Positions 33,449 to 46,090 of a DNA stretch of 64,000 bases are shown here, in pieces (position 1 is the stretch's first letter; each line of letters begins with the position of its first letter). The DNA comes from Fulvia fulva (Eukaryota > Ascomycota > Dothideomycetes > Mycosphaerellales > Mycosphaerellaceae). The notes beneath the pieces are model-generated. The model did not search any database. It saw only the letters and a list, made by a program, of their open reading frames with translations, and was not told where the DNA came from. The stretch is from assembly GCF_020509005.1 (NCBI RefSeq), contig NC_063017.1, positions 4,216,001-4,280,000 of the forward strand. Reading direction: 5' to 3'. The translations under genes and the position numbers were made by a program.

Positions 33449-34478
33449 ATGAACTACCTCAAGAAGTTCAAGAAAGATAAAGACAAGACCCCCGACGAAA
33501 GTACCACCCGAGAGCTGTCACCTGAGGATGTACCCAATGATGACGAGAAGAAAAAGGATGCCAAGGCGAAAGACTCCATGACGGACAAAGCCATGACCTT
33601 CATGAAGCCCTACCTCAAGCAAGCCCAATCTTGGACAGCGAATCAAGCCAGTGATGCGAAGCTGGAATTGCAAAAGGCCGCGGGTCTTGGCGCGAGACCT
33701 GATGTGCTGCCGCAAGGCGAAGCGTTGGTAGTCGGGGAGCCAAGAACTGTAGAATTGGGGTGGCACCCCGTAGCAGGGGCGACGGGCAAGTGGTTTGCCG
33801 AGAAGACAATTATCGGAGCCAAAATCTCGCAGAAAATTGGCAAGTACCCTGATCCAACGCAGCATTGGGCTGTGATTGTGGGAGACTATGTTCACCAGCT
33901 TTGGATGGTAGGGTTCAACCAGTATCAGAAGCTGGACCACCAAAAATGCAAGAGGCTAACGCGGAATACAGGACGAAAATCTCGACATCATATACATCAA
34001 CGAACCCCTCAAACGAGAAGACTGGACCTTATACGAAGTAGGCAAGACACGCTTCAACGATCAAGCGCTCGGCGAAGCCAGTCGGATGACGATCCACAAC
34101 ATGTGAGTTCTCCCTCCCAACATGGACTACATCCCAGCACCATCCCCCCACAAAAGTCTCACAAATATATCCAGGCGAGCAAAACGACCCGCCTACAACC
34201 TTATCAGCAACAACTGCCAAAACTTCGCCGTCGAACTCCTCAAAGCCATCCAAGTCGGCTCAGGCCACGAGTTCGGCACCACATTCGCTATCTACCAGCG
34301 TGCCACTGGCAAAGGCGCCATCCGAGATCTGTTCGCCGAGAAGCCGGAAGGTGAGACAGCGGCACAGAAGCAGGATGAGGATGGGATTCCCGGGCCGCCT
34401 CGGAGACAGGATACGGCGACTATTGCGCAACAGATTATGGATGAGAAGACGACCAAGCTGGATCATGATGGTGGGTGA
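33449..34478 (+). CDS. LRAT/NlpC-P60-like (papain-fold) fungal protein
   Basis: Three exons (33449-33907, 33972-34102, 34175-34478) with introns of 64 and 72 bases give 297 aa. The N-terminus (MNYLKKFKKDKDK) is basic, then charged and helical. The core shows a His followed by a hydrophobic strand (QHWAVIVGDYVHQLW), a middle segment (EDWTLYEVGKTRFNDQAL) and a Cys in YNLISNNCQNFAVELL. His-strand then Asn-Cys-x-x-Phe is the catalytic pattern of the circularly permuted papain fold (LRAT, NlpC/P60, PPPDE). The activity may be thiol hydrolysis or acyl transfer; no substrate is known. The tail is disordered. An in-frame upstream ATG at 33374 would add a repetitive Asp-Pro stretch, so I prefer 33449. 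Confidence 0.75.
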
Positions 34479-34933
34479 GGTGAGCAGTTCTTGTAGATTT
34501 TTTTGTTGACTATGACAATGAATCACGTGAGAAATATAGAGGGATGGCTCATTGGACCGGTGGCACGATCCGAAGTTCATAATAGTTCATTGCGTTCCAA
34601 GATATTCCTATCTGCGTACAGCTGTGAACCTCAGCGATTACTCCACATCCCAATCGACGCGCTATCGAATGCAATACAGACAGAGTACAGTTCTCGCAGT
34701 CAGCCTTCGCCCTGTGCAAAGAATTGTCATGAAAGTATGTTCAACGAAGCAAAGTCACCGCCCTCCCGACAAACAGAATTCGAAAGCACCCGGGTATAGT
34801 CCGCCACTCATTGCTCTTGCTCCCTCCCACACCATGCCCTCAACTCCAGAATATTGCTATAGTGCCATTAATGTAAAGTCATGCAGGTAAGGATGCAGGC
34901 ACGCTAGAACCACCAATGTTCTGTGAAGACTGC
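34479..34933. other. Convergent spacer
   Basis: Between the LRAT-like gene and the KDM5 gene ends; both 3' UTRs. No gene seen. Confidence 0.5.
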
Positions 34934-37900
34934 CTAAGTCCGCACTGGTTGCTCAGTGGTCTGCACTGACGCTGCTGGTGGAGGTTGTGTCGATGGTTCA
35001 GATCCAGCATTACTCATATCGACACCTTTCTTGACCTCAGCCTCGCTGTGGGGGAGTTCCAAGGTAGAGCTGTCGAAGCCAGTTGCGGGTACGTTGGCTT
35101 CAGGTTCAGCCGGCATGGAACCCTTGTCGTTCGCGCCGTCCAAGGTGGGCAGGCCGTCGTCTTGATCATGAACGAGGTCCGCAAAGACGCTTTCGATGTT
35201 AGCACCAACGCTGTGCTGACTGCCCCCAAAACCAGGACTGTTGATCCCCGCTGTTGTCGTGAAGCTTTGATCTGGTGGATTGCTGATTGTCGGTTGCTTC
35301 GGCGAGTCAAACATACCCGAAGGCATGCCAGATGGTATCGCACCCGACATCAGAGGACTTGTCACGCCACTGCCCTTTGATTTCTCCTCCACGCCTGACG
35401 TTGCTGGCGAGCCAAACATGTTGTCAGGGCCAGAGTCGAAGATGTGATTACCAAAGTGCGGAGGAGGTGGTGAAGTGCCTGGCGGAGCGTAGCCAGTGAA
35501 GTTTGCTGGAGAGCCAAGTCGAGGTTGCTGGGGTGCCGATGTAGAAGACCCTTCGCCGTTGGAAGTCGAGAACATTGGCGATTGACCAAAGGCAGAGGAG
35601 ACCATGTTCATGCGCTCTTGGGGCGTCTCATAGCCAAGACCAGGAGTGTGCGAGGCCGGCGTTGGCAGTGCATTGACCTTTGTCTTGAATGCCTCAAGAT
35701 CAGTCAGGAGGCTCCTATCCTCTTGACCCATCTCAATCAGCTCTAAGAGTGCCTTCATCTTGAGCAGCCTGTCGCGATTTGCGTGTGGCTCGGCAGCCAG
35801 GAAGTCATCTACCACATCGAAACGAGCCAATTTACCGAGGACTTGGACGGCCAAAGCTGTCAAGTGCTTCTTTCTTATCGGTTCTTGTGGTTGAGTCACA
35901 GGAGTGATGCCAGATGGGAAAGGCTGAGCCGATCCAGCCGAAGACGGCGGGAAGCCAGGTGTGACAGACCCAACCGGCGATGCACTTTCGTGGCCTGCTG
36001 GCTTCAAGGGCATAGGTCCACCTGGGCCCATGACCTCAGACATCTTGCGCTTCGCAACGTGAGGCTTGATCTTGTACTGTTGTGGCAGATCATCTGGGTT
36101 CGTGATTCCAAGTTGTGCCATAAGCTTCTGTTGCTTGGTTGGACGCGGCTTCCGCGTTGAGCCTGACTCCTGGACGAGTGGTGGTGCACTTGGTGTGACC
36201 TGCGCTAAACGATGAAGTGTCTGCCGGAAGTAGTTTGTCTCGGGCGCCAGCAAAATGTCCGCTCCTTCAACCTTGCGCAAGTAGAAGCGCAGGTAAGGAA
36301 GGTCGTCGGTGGTGGGCGGCATAACAGGATCGAGGTACGTCCTGACGAAGTCGCGGAAAGCTTGTCCATAATCGCACATGCTGGCCAACGTCTTCTCTTC
36401 TTCTGGCTGGAAAGGAAGAGTCTCAAGCTCGTCCTGCCAAGACTGCAGCTCCTCAAGCTTGGGGCGAGCAGCGTCGCGTGGAATCTTGACACGCCAGTCG
36501 CAGATCGGGCAGGTGTACTTATCATCCTCCTTCACCTTGCCACGCGCGATCTTCAAGCATTTGCCATGATACCACTCGTGACACAACTCGCACTCTATCA
36601 TCATGCCAGCTTCGGACTTTCGGCAAATGCAGAAGACATCTCTGCTAGAATTGCTTCCTTCCGGTGGCGGCTCAGCGCCGTCTTCCGGTGTTGCTGCTCT
36701 ACTAGAGGGCTCAATTGGACCTCGAGGTTTGTCAGTCAGGTCAAAACAAGCCTGGTTCCTGTTATCGACGGTCTGCATGTGTTGATGCAAGATGTGGAGA
36801 GGGGCGTTGGCCTTGCCAAAGAGCTTCTTTCCTCGCCTCATCCAATCTTCGTGTCGCTTCATCTCTTTCTCTAGATCGATTGTTCCATTGGGCTTGCTTT
36901 GTAGCTCGTCTAGGGCGTCCATGACATCCTTCACCTCTCGATAGTGTGGTCGGTTGCGGAACTCTGGGTCTTTGCTTCTCTCGAACAGTGACAGAATCTT
37001 ATCCTGTATCTCGCGCTGCTTCTTGAGGATCGCATCGACTTGAGCGAGGGTTTCGGGGGTGACCGGCAAACTCGTCGCCTGTCGTGAAATTGCATCCAGC
37101 TGCTGATAGTGAACTTGCTCTACAGCCATCAACTCTTTCGCCTTTTGCTCCCACAGCTCACCCTGCGCTTTGTGCTCCCGGAAGAATGCAATGTCAGGGT
37201 TTGTGTCAGGAACGCCAATGTCGACACCAGACTGGATGAACTTCTCAATCTCAGACAAGGTCTGCTCTTGCTTTCCACTTTCGAGATTTGGACGCTTGGC
37301 CTTGGCTTCGTCATTCCAGCGTAGTCTCTTCAGAACTCTGTCGAGATTGTCGATCTCAGGGATGTCCACATGGAACTCACGCCCGCGCTCCGCAAGTTCC
37401 TCGAAGTCGGCTGTCGTTCTGGCGTGAATGTTGTGCAATGCGGCGTTTGCATCCTTCTGGAACGCCTCAATGCTGTCGGCGCGATCACGGAGTATCGTGA
37501 TCTCGGCGCAGTCGAACCCAATCTTGTCAGCAGACTCGAGAAGATTCTTGATGTTCGACACCTTACGGAACTCCTTGTCACGTTCTTCGAGTTCGGCAGC
37601 TTTCGTTCCTTTACGCCACGCCTTCTCGTTCTTGCGCCGGTTGGTCTGCTTGCGGGTGATGTAGTTAGTGGCCTCCTCGACCCACTCATTGCACCGCTCC
37701 ACGAAGCGTCGCAAATCCGGAAGTTGCGGTAGATCGTATTGAATCTTCTCGCCTTCTGTCATTAGTGTGCGCAGATGCTTTAACGATGGGCGAGGATTTT
37801 CGTCAAGCTCAGCATCTACTTTTGCAGCCCACGTCTCCGGGATGTTGGCCTTGTCAACGACTTTGCCAACAGTCTTCTTGAGCTGATCATCGGTCATGCG

Positions 37901-40717
37901 AACGGACACGATGTGCTCTCCAGCTTGTCCAGAGTATCGTTCGGATTCTAGTGCATCGCAGCACTCGAATTGGCCGGCGTGCAGTAAGCACACCCACTTC
38001 ATAGTCTTCTGACATTGGTACCTCGACAGGTAGCAGTAGGCTTTGCAGAATGTGCAAATCACCTCGTCTTCTTCTGTCGTTGGATCGATGATTTCTGGTG
38101 CTGGTGCGTAGCGAGGTCCAGTGTATGGCTCTTCTGATGCGGCACCGCCTTCTGGAGTAGGACCTACGAAGAAATGCTGGCGTGCGGAAAGCTCATCCTC
38201 AAGCATACGCTCTAGGGCTGGCGCGAGCCACTTGCCTGTCCGAATGGTGTGGTCGCGCGTGGCGGCTGTTAACAAGAGCTCATCGTGGGAGAAACAGGGC
38301 TGTTTCCTGTAGTCTCTGAGCCGCTTGACACCCTCCTCGCCGAAGGGTTCCCAGTCGCTTGGCGCGAAGTTGACTGCCTCGTTGAAGTTGAAGCCATGAT
38401 TGAAACCCGCATGGTACGCTCGGGGGAATGTGATCACGAATTGTCCCGCGTGCTGATCTGTCGCATAGACGTGAACTCCAGCTTTGCGCAGCTTCTCCGG
38501 CTTGGCGAGGGTGACGAGCTGAAATAGCAGGTCTGGCTGAGTCTCGAACAGCTCTGGCATGTCGTCTTTCAATGCTTGCTCGAATTTGTAGGAGTCCTCG
38601 CCTGGTATGCCGTACCACGTCTTGGTCTCTCCAAAGTGCTGGTAGTTGGCAGAATATGTGTAGTGGTCTTCATTGTGCCAGCAGAATGTGGAGAAGATCA
38701 TGCCAACATAAAGCCAAGGCACAGTCATGCCCGAGACATCAGACTTGATGTGGCGGAAGAGCGACTCCTTGTCTAGCGGCAGGATGTTCAGATTCCACGG
38801 ATCTGTCGAGTACGGATCGCGAGGATGCTTCTCAATGGTTGGGAAGCCGCTACCGTGTGTGGTGGAGTGGATGTCAGCGCCGTATTCTACCTCCGTCGAA
38901 TCTGAAAGATCTTCAACGAGCCGCCAGAACTCTCGCTCCACGTCGTCTTCTTCAAGGTGACGCTTGCTCTCTGTGAACGGACTGAACTGGCGAGGCATGG
39001 TGTTGAAGTGATGATGCTTGAACTCGGTGGCCTTGCGCTGGAAGCCTGCCAACGAGTATACATCACCCTCTTCGAAGCCAAACTCATTCGTGCCAACGAG
39101 GCATCGAGGACAATGCCACTCATAATCCGGAGGCTGCTTGAGTGGGGGCTCCAAACAGTACATGTGGTAGGCGCAGTCGCAGCCCTCACACCGCAATCGC
39201 TTGTGTGGCTCGTCCAGCTTGCCACACGACTCGCATATCTCTCCTGGCTTGTAGTTGCCTCGCTCTCGGAGCTGCTCGATACGTGCTGCAGACATGCGCG
39301 AGTGATGCATGTTGCTGCCCGCAACAGTTGGTACGTCCTTGCGCAGGCGCTTACTCCTCCTGTTCATCATATCTACTTCCTCAGGCGTCAGCTCGCTGTG
39401 TTGTCGCTTCAATGCTGCCACGCCATTTGGGTGAGGCGCGATCGCCTGTTGGTTGGCATGCACTGGGGTGGAATCGAGCGAGCGTTGAGGTGTGGCACTA
39501 TTCGACTGGTTGTAGCCATTGGCACTGTTGACTGAAGTAAAGGATGGTGTTGGCACGGGTGCATTAACAGGTGTGAAGCCTCCAGCGTTGACTGGGGTGA
39601 AACCACCGGTGCTGGCAGGTGGAGGCGGTGGCTGCGGAAACGGTGTCTGCTGTTGTATCGGCGTCTGCTGCGGTGTGGCTTGCTGTTGGTGAGGTGGCGG
39701 CTGTGGGCTGTGACCATTGACTGAGGCGTGGAGAGCAGCAGATGCGTGCAACGCCGGCGCATGAAGTTCTGGTGACGCTCCTGGTTGTTTCTTGGCCGGC
39801 GAAGGACCTGGTGAGGGTGTGTATGGGCCGCCGTTCATCATCTCCAACTGTTGATGGACGCCTGGCTTTGCGACTCTGAGATACTCCTCGTATGGTAACA
39901 GCCACTTCTGATAACTGTTCTTAAGAGACGTCGACAGAGACGACATGATTTTACCGCTGTAACCCAGATCTCGTCCAACCTCTGCCCATCTCTTACCTTT
40001 GCAGACTTGTTCGAAACCTCCCTTGCGTTCAACTGTCTTCTTCAGGCGATAAAGATCGAGTGGTCGTTTGTCAACACTGGGAAAACGGTTCAGGTTATGG
40101 CCGTTCTGCTTGTGGAATTTGGCCAGCTGGTCGAGATAGTCGTTGTTGACACGGTTGCCGCCTTCGACCGAGTTCAGCTCTTGACGTCGGGTGCGGAAAT
40201 GGAAACGCTACATCAATGTCACGTCAGTCACCGTGCATTCAAACCTCTACCGATATCAAGAACATACCTCTGTGTTGATGGCAAAGTCTGGGTTCCAGCT
40301 GTCGGGCGGCACGACCTTCACGATGCCGTACTTGCTGCCTTCGGGTGCGATCTTCCGCATGTACTCCATAGGATCTCGAAACTCCTCCTCGGTCGGTCTG
40401 AAGGTCGGCGCTTGCGGGATGTTCAGCACGCGCGGTGTTGTTCGCTCGGGACTTCGTGGTCGCTGGCCTTTGCGCTCGACAGTATTGATATCCATCGGCT
40501 CCGCCCGCCTCGCACTAAGAGGTATCGCATGGTTGTTTCCTGATGGCGGACCGTTCAGCGTACCAGGAGCAGTGATCTTCTCTGGTTTGAGTGGTTTCGC
40601 CCCTGCAAGTAGCATGGCAATCGATGGTGTGGATGATGCAGCGACAGGCGACGGTCGTGGGCCGGCCATCATGGGCGGTACGGTAGGCGTGCCTCCAACG
40701 CTCGAAGGGACCACCAT
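34934..40717 (-). CDS. KDM5: JmjC histone H3K4 demethylase (KDM5/JARID1/Lid2 type)
   Basis: Exon 1 (40717-40268) and one very long exon 2 (40207-34934) are joined across a 60-base intron (donor GTATGT, branch CTGAC) and give 1907 aa. Domain order is complete. JmjN lies at about 98-150 (TFRPTEEEFRDPMEYMRKI) and ARID at about 155-260 (YLDQLAKFHKQNG, LYRLKKTVERKGG). The first PHD is near 475 (CESCGKLDEPHKRLRCEGCD). JmjC is near 600-760 with the Fe/2-oxoglutarate residues in WHNEDHYTYSANYQHFGETK and FPRAYHAGFNHGFNFNEAVN. The C5HC2 zinc finger is near 865, then the PLU-1 helical region, and a second PHD is near 1340 (CICRKSEAGMMIECELC). It removes methyl groups from H3K4 in chromatin. The tail is long and disordered. 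All catalytic residues are intact. Confidence 0.96.
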
Positions 40718-41410
40718 TGTCGTTGGGAGTGGCCACTGAGGCCCATGCAACGAGCCTGTCGATGTGTCGTCGGCTGCGTGAGGGGTGGTCGTTCGTTGTT
40801 GGTGGTGCAAGCGTTGCCTGCTGCGTGCGATTCGCTAGGTTATGCGATGAGGGCGGCGTATCGGGCCAGGCCGTTCGATGTCGTCTAACGTGGCATATCG
40901 GTGTACTGTCACGGGCAGTCGATGTCGATGACTGTCTCTCTGTCGGCGGTGTGTGGTGAGTGCGAGGAGATCGGGTGTCAGCCGTCGGCGGATGATGGCA
41001 CGAGGAACAGCGAATCGATGTCGATGGCGTGGAGGGATGGATCCCTTCAGACGTGAGCCTCTTGGCTTGGCATAGTCCGACTTTGGAACCAGGGATTTCC
41101 TTTTATGCACCACAGAATGTCGTGTCACAGTTGTTGACGACGGCGGCAGGAGCGCAGCTGTATGCGCTTGGTATGCCGAGGACTAGCAATCACACTGTAC
41201 AAGGCTGCCACAATGAAGCCATGTCGACCTGCATCCCTCATGAGGCGAGGTGCAAGATCCCGCAAGCACAGACACCCAAAAGTGGAGTCCCGGGAGGTGT
41301 AGTCGTTGCAGCGAATCACAATCCCTGCTGCCATTTGGAAGTCGAGACTCCCTCACGCCATCAACCACAACACCACCGGCAGCGAGCACTTCATCACGCG
41401 ACCTTCTGCC
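40718..41410. promoter_or_regulatory. Divergent promoter between KDM5 and SLX1
   Basis: About 690 bases separate the two start codons. Frames inside are interrupted (a TAG precedes the KDM5 open frame at about 40834). Both 5' UTRs and a shared bidirectional promoter must lie here; no specific site can be named. Confidence 0.5.
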
Positions 41411-42752
41411 ATGGAGAAGGGCATCGCGCCGATACCAGCCCTCTACGCCTGCTATCTCTTGAGGTCCATCGCAAGGCATTCGTCCTTGTACATTGGCAGC
41501 ACGCCGCACCCACCACGACGTCTCAAACAACACAACGGAGATGCTGGTGGAGGCGCGAAACGTACGTCGAAAGACTCGCTCAGGCCGTGGGAGATGACTT
41601 GTCTTGTCACGGGCTTTCCGAGTAAGATTGCGGCTCTTCAGTTCGAGTAAGTATCTTCCAGCACCACTCACTTCACAGCATGACTTTATCGGTGCTCAAA
41701 TATGTTGCCTGCGCTTTTTCGGGATAGTATGCTTCCTAAAGACCTTCTCTCGTCATTCGTTAATGCTGACGCGGAGTAGATGGGCATGGCAAAATCCAAA
41801 CTTGACTCGCCACATTGCACCGGACGATCGCATAACGCAGACCAAGATGACTTCACGCATATCACCCAAGACAGGCCGCGTGCGGAAACGTTCAGCGCGA
41901 CCGCGTCTGTCTTTGACGGATCGGCTGGCAAATCTGCATCTCCTGCTCAGAGCAAACAGCTTTGAAAGGTGGCCGCTAAAATTGACGTTCTATGCCGAGG
42001 ATGTGCATCGAGTCTGGACTAAGCTGCCTGGTGTGAGCGTCGAGAGACTGCGCACTGGGATTGACGTTGTTATGGATGAAAGTAGTCGAGGCCTGCCAAC
42101 TGCGCCAAAAGCGGATGATCCTGCTTTGCCTGCTACTGCGGTAGGGATTCAAGCTGTGGATGTTGGCTACTCGAGCTTCAAGCCACAACTTGAGAAGAGC
42201 CAGGTCCTTTTCTCTGGAGAAACCAGTCACGACTGCGCGGTTTGTAACAAGGCGGTTCCATCCTCGGGCGCGGTAACTTTGATATGCCCAGACGCGGCAT
42301 GTAACGCCACTACGCACATTCAGTGTCTATCAATTCGCTTCCTCCAAACTACAAATTACAAGGACGCGATGGTGCCCACACATGGACACTGCCCGAGCTG
42401 CGGTACTAAGCTGCAATGGGTGGATCTCGTCAAGGAGCTGACACTGAGGATGCGCGGCGAGAAAGAAGTCAAAGCACTGTTCAAGCCGAAGCGAGCGAGG
42501 AAAGGCACTGTGGCGAAGTCAGCATCTGTCGTCGATGAGTCTTCTGCTGAAGACGATGATCCGCTGGACATGGTGCTTGACGAAGAGGACGATCACTTCC
42601 ACGAGCTGCCGGAGAGCAGCGACGATGAGGCGCCGAGGATAAGAAGCGATCCAAGTCCTGGCCATACCGCTTTCAAGCGACCAAAGCCATTCACAACGTT
42701 CTCGGAGCCAGTCATTGATGATAGCGATCCGGATGAGGTTGAACTCCTCTAA
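41411..42752 (+). CDS. SLX1: Structure-specific endonuclease subunit SLX1
   Basis: Exon 1 (41411-41646) and exon 2 (41780-42752) are joined across a 133-base intron (donor GTAAGT) and give 402 aa starting [17 protein letters not shown]. The GIY-YIG nuclease domain is clear ([20 protein letters not shown], then [10 protein letters not shown]) with the conserved continuation [20 protein letters not shown] and WAWQNP. A C-terminal RING-like zinc finger reads [20 protein letters not shown] onward to [15 protein letters not shown]1 with SLX4 cuts branched DNA such as Holliday junctions and flaps in the nucleus. The tail is acidic. It is divergent from KDM5 and convergent with the cupin gene. Confidence 0.95.
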
Positions 42753-42921
42753 CGATGCGATGGCTTACAGTCGTGCACGTGTACCATTGCGAACACGAGA
42801 GCCGACCCCAGGCATGAAATTACGATACCCACAGAGCGATGTATTCCAGCGAAAGATGCAGAGGCAGGCCCTCTCTTCGTCCAAAATCACCAGGTTATCC
42901 TCCTCTCACGATCCATCACCA

Positions 42922-43359
42922 TCACAGCTTCGCCTTCTCGACAGAGCCAGAAAATCTATAACCCACATCCCCAAACTTGTCCGCCGCAAAGCAATAGAAC
43001 CACTCCAAATCCCCTTGCCCGACGTTCCGGATCCCGTGCTCAGCATTGCCGGGTATGAACACTGCATCCCCTTTCTCTACCCTTCTCTCGTCCCCGTCAA
43101 CTCTCACAAGCCCTTCGCCCTTGAGGATTAGGTACATTTCCGCTTGCTCGTGGCGGTGATGGGCCAGGTAGCCAGAGTCTGCTGGGCAAGTCGCGATTCC
43201 AGCTGTAAGGGAGTCTGAGGGCGTGAGATCGGAGGAGAGTGGAGTCTTCCAACTGACGATGCCGTTGGATGTGTTTGGGAAGGACTCAAGGGGTTGGGAC
43301 TTGATGGCGCAGGCCGGGATGAAGACTGGGGATGTCTTTGTAGGTGGAGAGTGCGGCAT
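42922..43359 (-). CDS. Small cupin-domain protein
   Basis: A single exon of 145 aa starting MPHSPPTKTSP. Cupin motif 1 is HHRHEQAEMYLILKGEG (metal-binding HxH, then Glu, then Gly). Motif 2 is GDAVFIPGNAEHGIRNVGQG (Pro-Gly and the fourth ligand, His). A metal-binding single-domain cupin of this size could be a dioxygenase, isomerase or binding protein; sequence alone does not say. The frame extends upstream only through non-ATG codons. It is convergent with SLX1, with about 170 bases between stops. Confidence 0.88.
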   Translation of the reverse strand: MPHSPPTKTSPVFIPACAIKSQPLESFPNTSNGIVSWKTPLSSDLTPSDSLTAGIATCPADSGYLAHHRHEQAEMYLILKGEGLVRVDGDERRVEKGDAVFIPGNAEHGIRNVGQGDLEWFYCFAADKFGDVGYRFSGSVEKAKL

Positions 43360-44234
43360 TGTTGCTTCTAAACTTGTGACTTTCCGAAATGCCAAGTCTC
43401 AATCTCGGTCTTCGTCTGGCCACGAACGCCAGATTCGAGAGGTTCTTTGAATGGTGGCAAGCTTGTCAATATCCCTCCTCTGACATGGACATTTTCACCA
43501 GATTTGTCCAACCTGTCCCATGATGCGGCGATTGCATCATGCTACATACGATACGGGGATGAGCGGCGATACTTGTAGTCTACTGTCATAGCACAGTACA
43601 ATTCGGTACAATTGCTAGGACAGTACTGCACGTTCCAGGCACAGGTCGTTGGAGCATGTGGGTTTTGTCGCCTCAGGCAGCTAGTGTTGAGGTAGTGTGC
43701 GAGTAAAAGTCATGGGACGACGGTAACATGCTCATTTCGCTCTCTGGTGCTCTGCATTTCATAGTGTGGCTTCTTCTTATATCTCTCGGTATTCGTGCTT
43801 ACTCTCGGCGCGTCGGTGGCCGAGCTTGTTGTACAGTATTGAAACAATGCTTCGTACCAAGCTTTCAAACGTGAACTCGGTCAAGATCATACGACACGGC
43901 CTCGGCAATCACTTCCACGGATGCAGCATAGATTACTGAGTCACAACATCGACGAAAAGCAACATAGAACGTCCCCAAGCACGTTCATAACGAAGAGAGC
44001 ATCTCCTCATCACAGGGTTGAGAAGCACTGCTGATGATGGTGTAGATTCCAGCGACTGGGATATTTTCGAAGTATTCTCCTCGGCGGCTTCTCCTCGACC
44101 GAAATGTAAGACGACCACCCCATCAGTGGACTCTCGTGCCGTGACTGCTACTGAACAAAGACACAATCAATGGCGGAAGTACCAAGAAGGCTCCTCATTG
44201 ACGAGCTCCCTTCGAGGAACATCCCACTCACTAG
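43360..44234. other. Intergenic, no gene seen
   Basis: Includes the cupin promoter. Plus-strand frames at 44018-44631 are shadows of the antisense monooxygenase remnant. Confidence 0.5.
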
Positions 44235-46090
44235 TCACAATCTACTCACTCCCCCCTCCCCCTGCCTCTCCACCCACTCCCCACAAATCCCCCACAAATC
44301 CCTCACCGAATACCCCTCAAACACCTCCCTCCACCTCCTCACCCCGAAATCCGTCAACAACATATCCGCATACGGAACCGCATCATACACAAACTCCGGA
44401 TACCACTGCGAAAACCCCCACGGATACCGCCACTTCCCAAACCTACTCGTAAGTGCCGTGTCCCAGTGGACGTTCTGCTCCTCGATGTCCAGCTTGTCGT
44501 TGAGGTACGCGAAGGCCCAGAGAGCCTGGGTTTCGGCGAGGACGAGGTTGGAGGTGCAGTGGACCATTTTGAGGAAGCAGAGGGAGCGGTCGCCGGAGGC
44601 TGTGAGGCCGGGTGGGGCGACGCCGCGGTAGAGGCGCATTGGGGTGATGGGTTGGGTGAAGAGGAGCTTTTTGGTGGGTGGGGTCTTTAGGCGTGGGAAT
44701 TGGTGGAGGATATGGGAGTCTGCTTTTTGATCGAGGTCGTTCCAGAATTTGTGGTTTTCGAGGGAGTAGTTCGTGCTTGGGATGCCGATTGATGCGTCGA
44801 TGCCGTCAGATTTCCATGTGATTGTGGGTGTGAGTTGCCAGCCTGTGATCTGGACGACGGCGTCTGTGTGGCGTGTTGTACCGTCGTCTTAGTTCACCTT
44901 GCCGCCTTGCGATAGGGAAATGTCGTTGTGATGGATCGTGACCTGGCCGGAACGGAGGAGGTCGTGCACGTCGGTGTTGTAGTTCAAGATGCCGACTCGC
45001 GCCGTCCAGAACAGATCACATCACATTAGCTGGTAAATTGAATAAGCTAGGAGCTTTGGCACATACCTCTCCCACGGCTCCAGGTGCTTTAAACTCTGCC
45101 CCTTCCTATACCCATTACCATCAACCGTATCCACCCGAATCTTCTCCCACAGGCTGTCTGTCAACCACCTACCCACTCTAGTCCTTGCCAGAAACGCTCG
45201 TATCCAGCCAAAGCCGTCAAAATCGCCCCAGATGCAAGGACTGAACTATGTGAAGAACCTCATACACACAATGTGCTCAAGCATCACCGTCCACGGACCC
45301 ATCTTGATCCAAGGCGGTGACTTCCACACTGCTCCTCCACCGGATTTGCAAATGACCCAGTCTACCTTTTTGCCATGCCCGGCAAACATGTATACTGCAT
45401 CGTAGCCAATCTTGCTTGCACCAACTACCGTCACGGAGGTGACATTGGGGTCACTCGCGAGTGTTCCTCCCTTCTTTCGCAATTCCCCGTAATTGAAGAC
45501 GGGCCTGTCGAAGTCCGCGGCGCCTGTGAGGTTCACCGGGTTGGGTTTAGATGCAAGGCCGTCACACATGATCAGCTTGCGACTTCGATACGTCCTGTTC
45601 TGCCGGTCTGCGGCCCCAGTCGTCCGTAATTCCCAGCCATGTCGAGCTTCTCGATCTCGTTGACCTGCGTCAAGAATTCGATCTTGTTGAAGATATCAAA
45701 GTGGGTAGCATAGTCCGTGAGGTAGTGATACATGGCAGCACCCGGAATATGCCATCCTCCTCACACATTGTAGACTTTCGGGTCCATGGGGAAGTCGGAG
45801 TACTCATGTGCCGTAAAGATTGTTGGTCTTGAGGCCTTTGTATAAGTTTTCTTCAGCCCAGACTCCACCAAGAGTTGCACGCTGATGTTGTTAGTAAATG
45901 ACCCTATTAATGCTGGAATGCACCAACAGCTTCCAAAACAATGACATGGCTCTCAGGCGCAAGCTCCCAGTAGGTCTTCGCTGCACATAGTTTACCGATG
46001 CCTGGTTATCATTAGCTTTGTTGATGAATGTGCCATTTTTGACTATGCCGGCTTTAATGACGATGAGGTCTGCTATTTTATGCTTTTCGT
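44235..46090 (-). pseudogene. Flavin-containing monooxygenase, decayed
   Basis: Joining frames on the minus strand rebuilds a fungal FAD monooxygenase in order: AAKTYWELAPESHVIVLEA, VWAEENLYKGLKTNNLYGT, EYSDFPMDPKVYNV, a stop, WHIPGAAMYHYLTDYA, KLIMCDGLASKPNPVNLTGA and VTVVGASKIGYDAVYMFAG. Then come CIWGDFDGFGWIRAFL, TDVHDLLRSGQVTIHHNDIS, DAVVQITGWQLTPTITW and a C-terminus around SRFGKWRYPWGFSQWY. Disruptions: TGA at 45763-45761, TAG at 45248-45246 (in a Trp position, fitting a C-to-T change at CpA on the other strand), TAA at 44891-44889, and frameshifts near 45600 and 45800. The FAD-site N-terminus is poorly preserved. It is a clear pseudogene of a Baeyer-Villiger/FMO-type enzyme. Confidence 0.82.
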
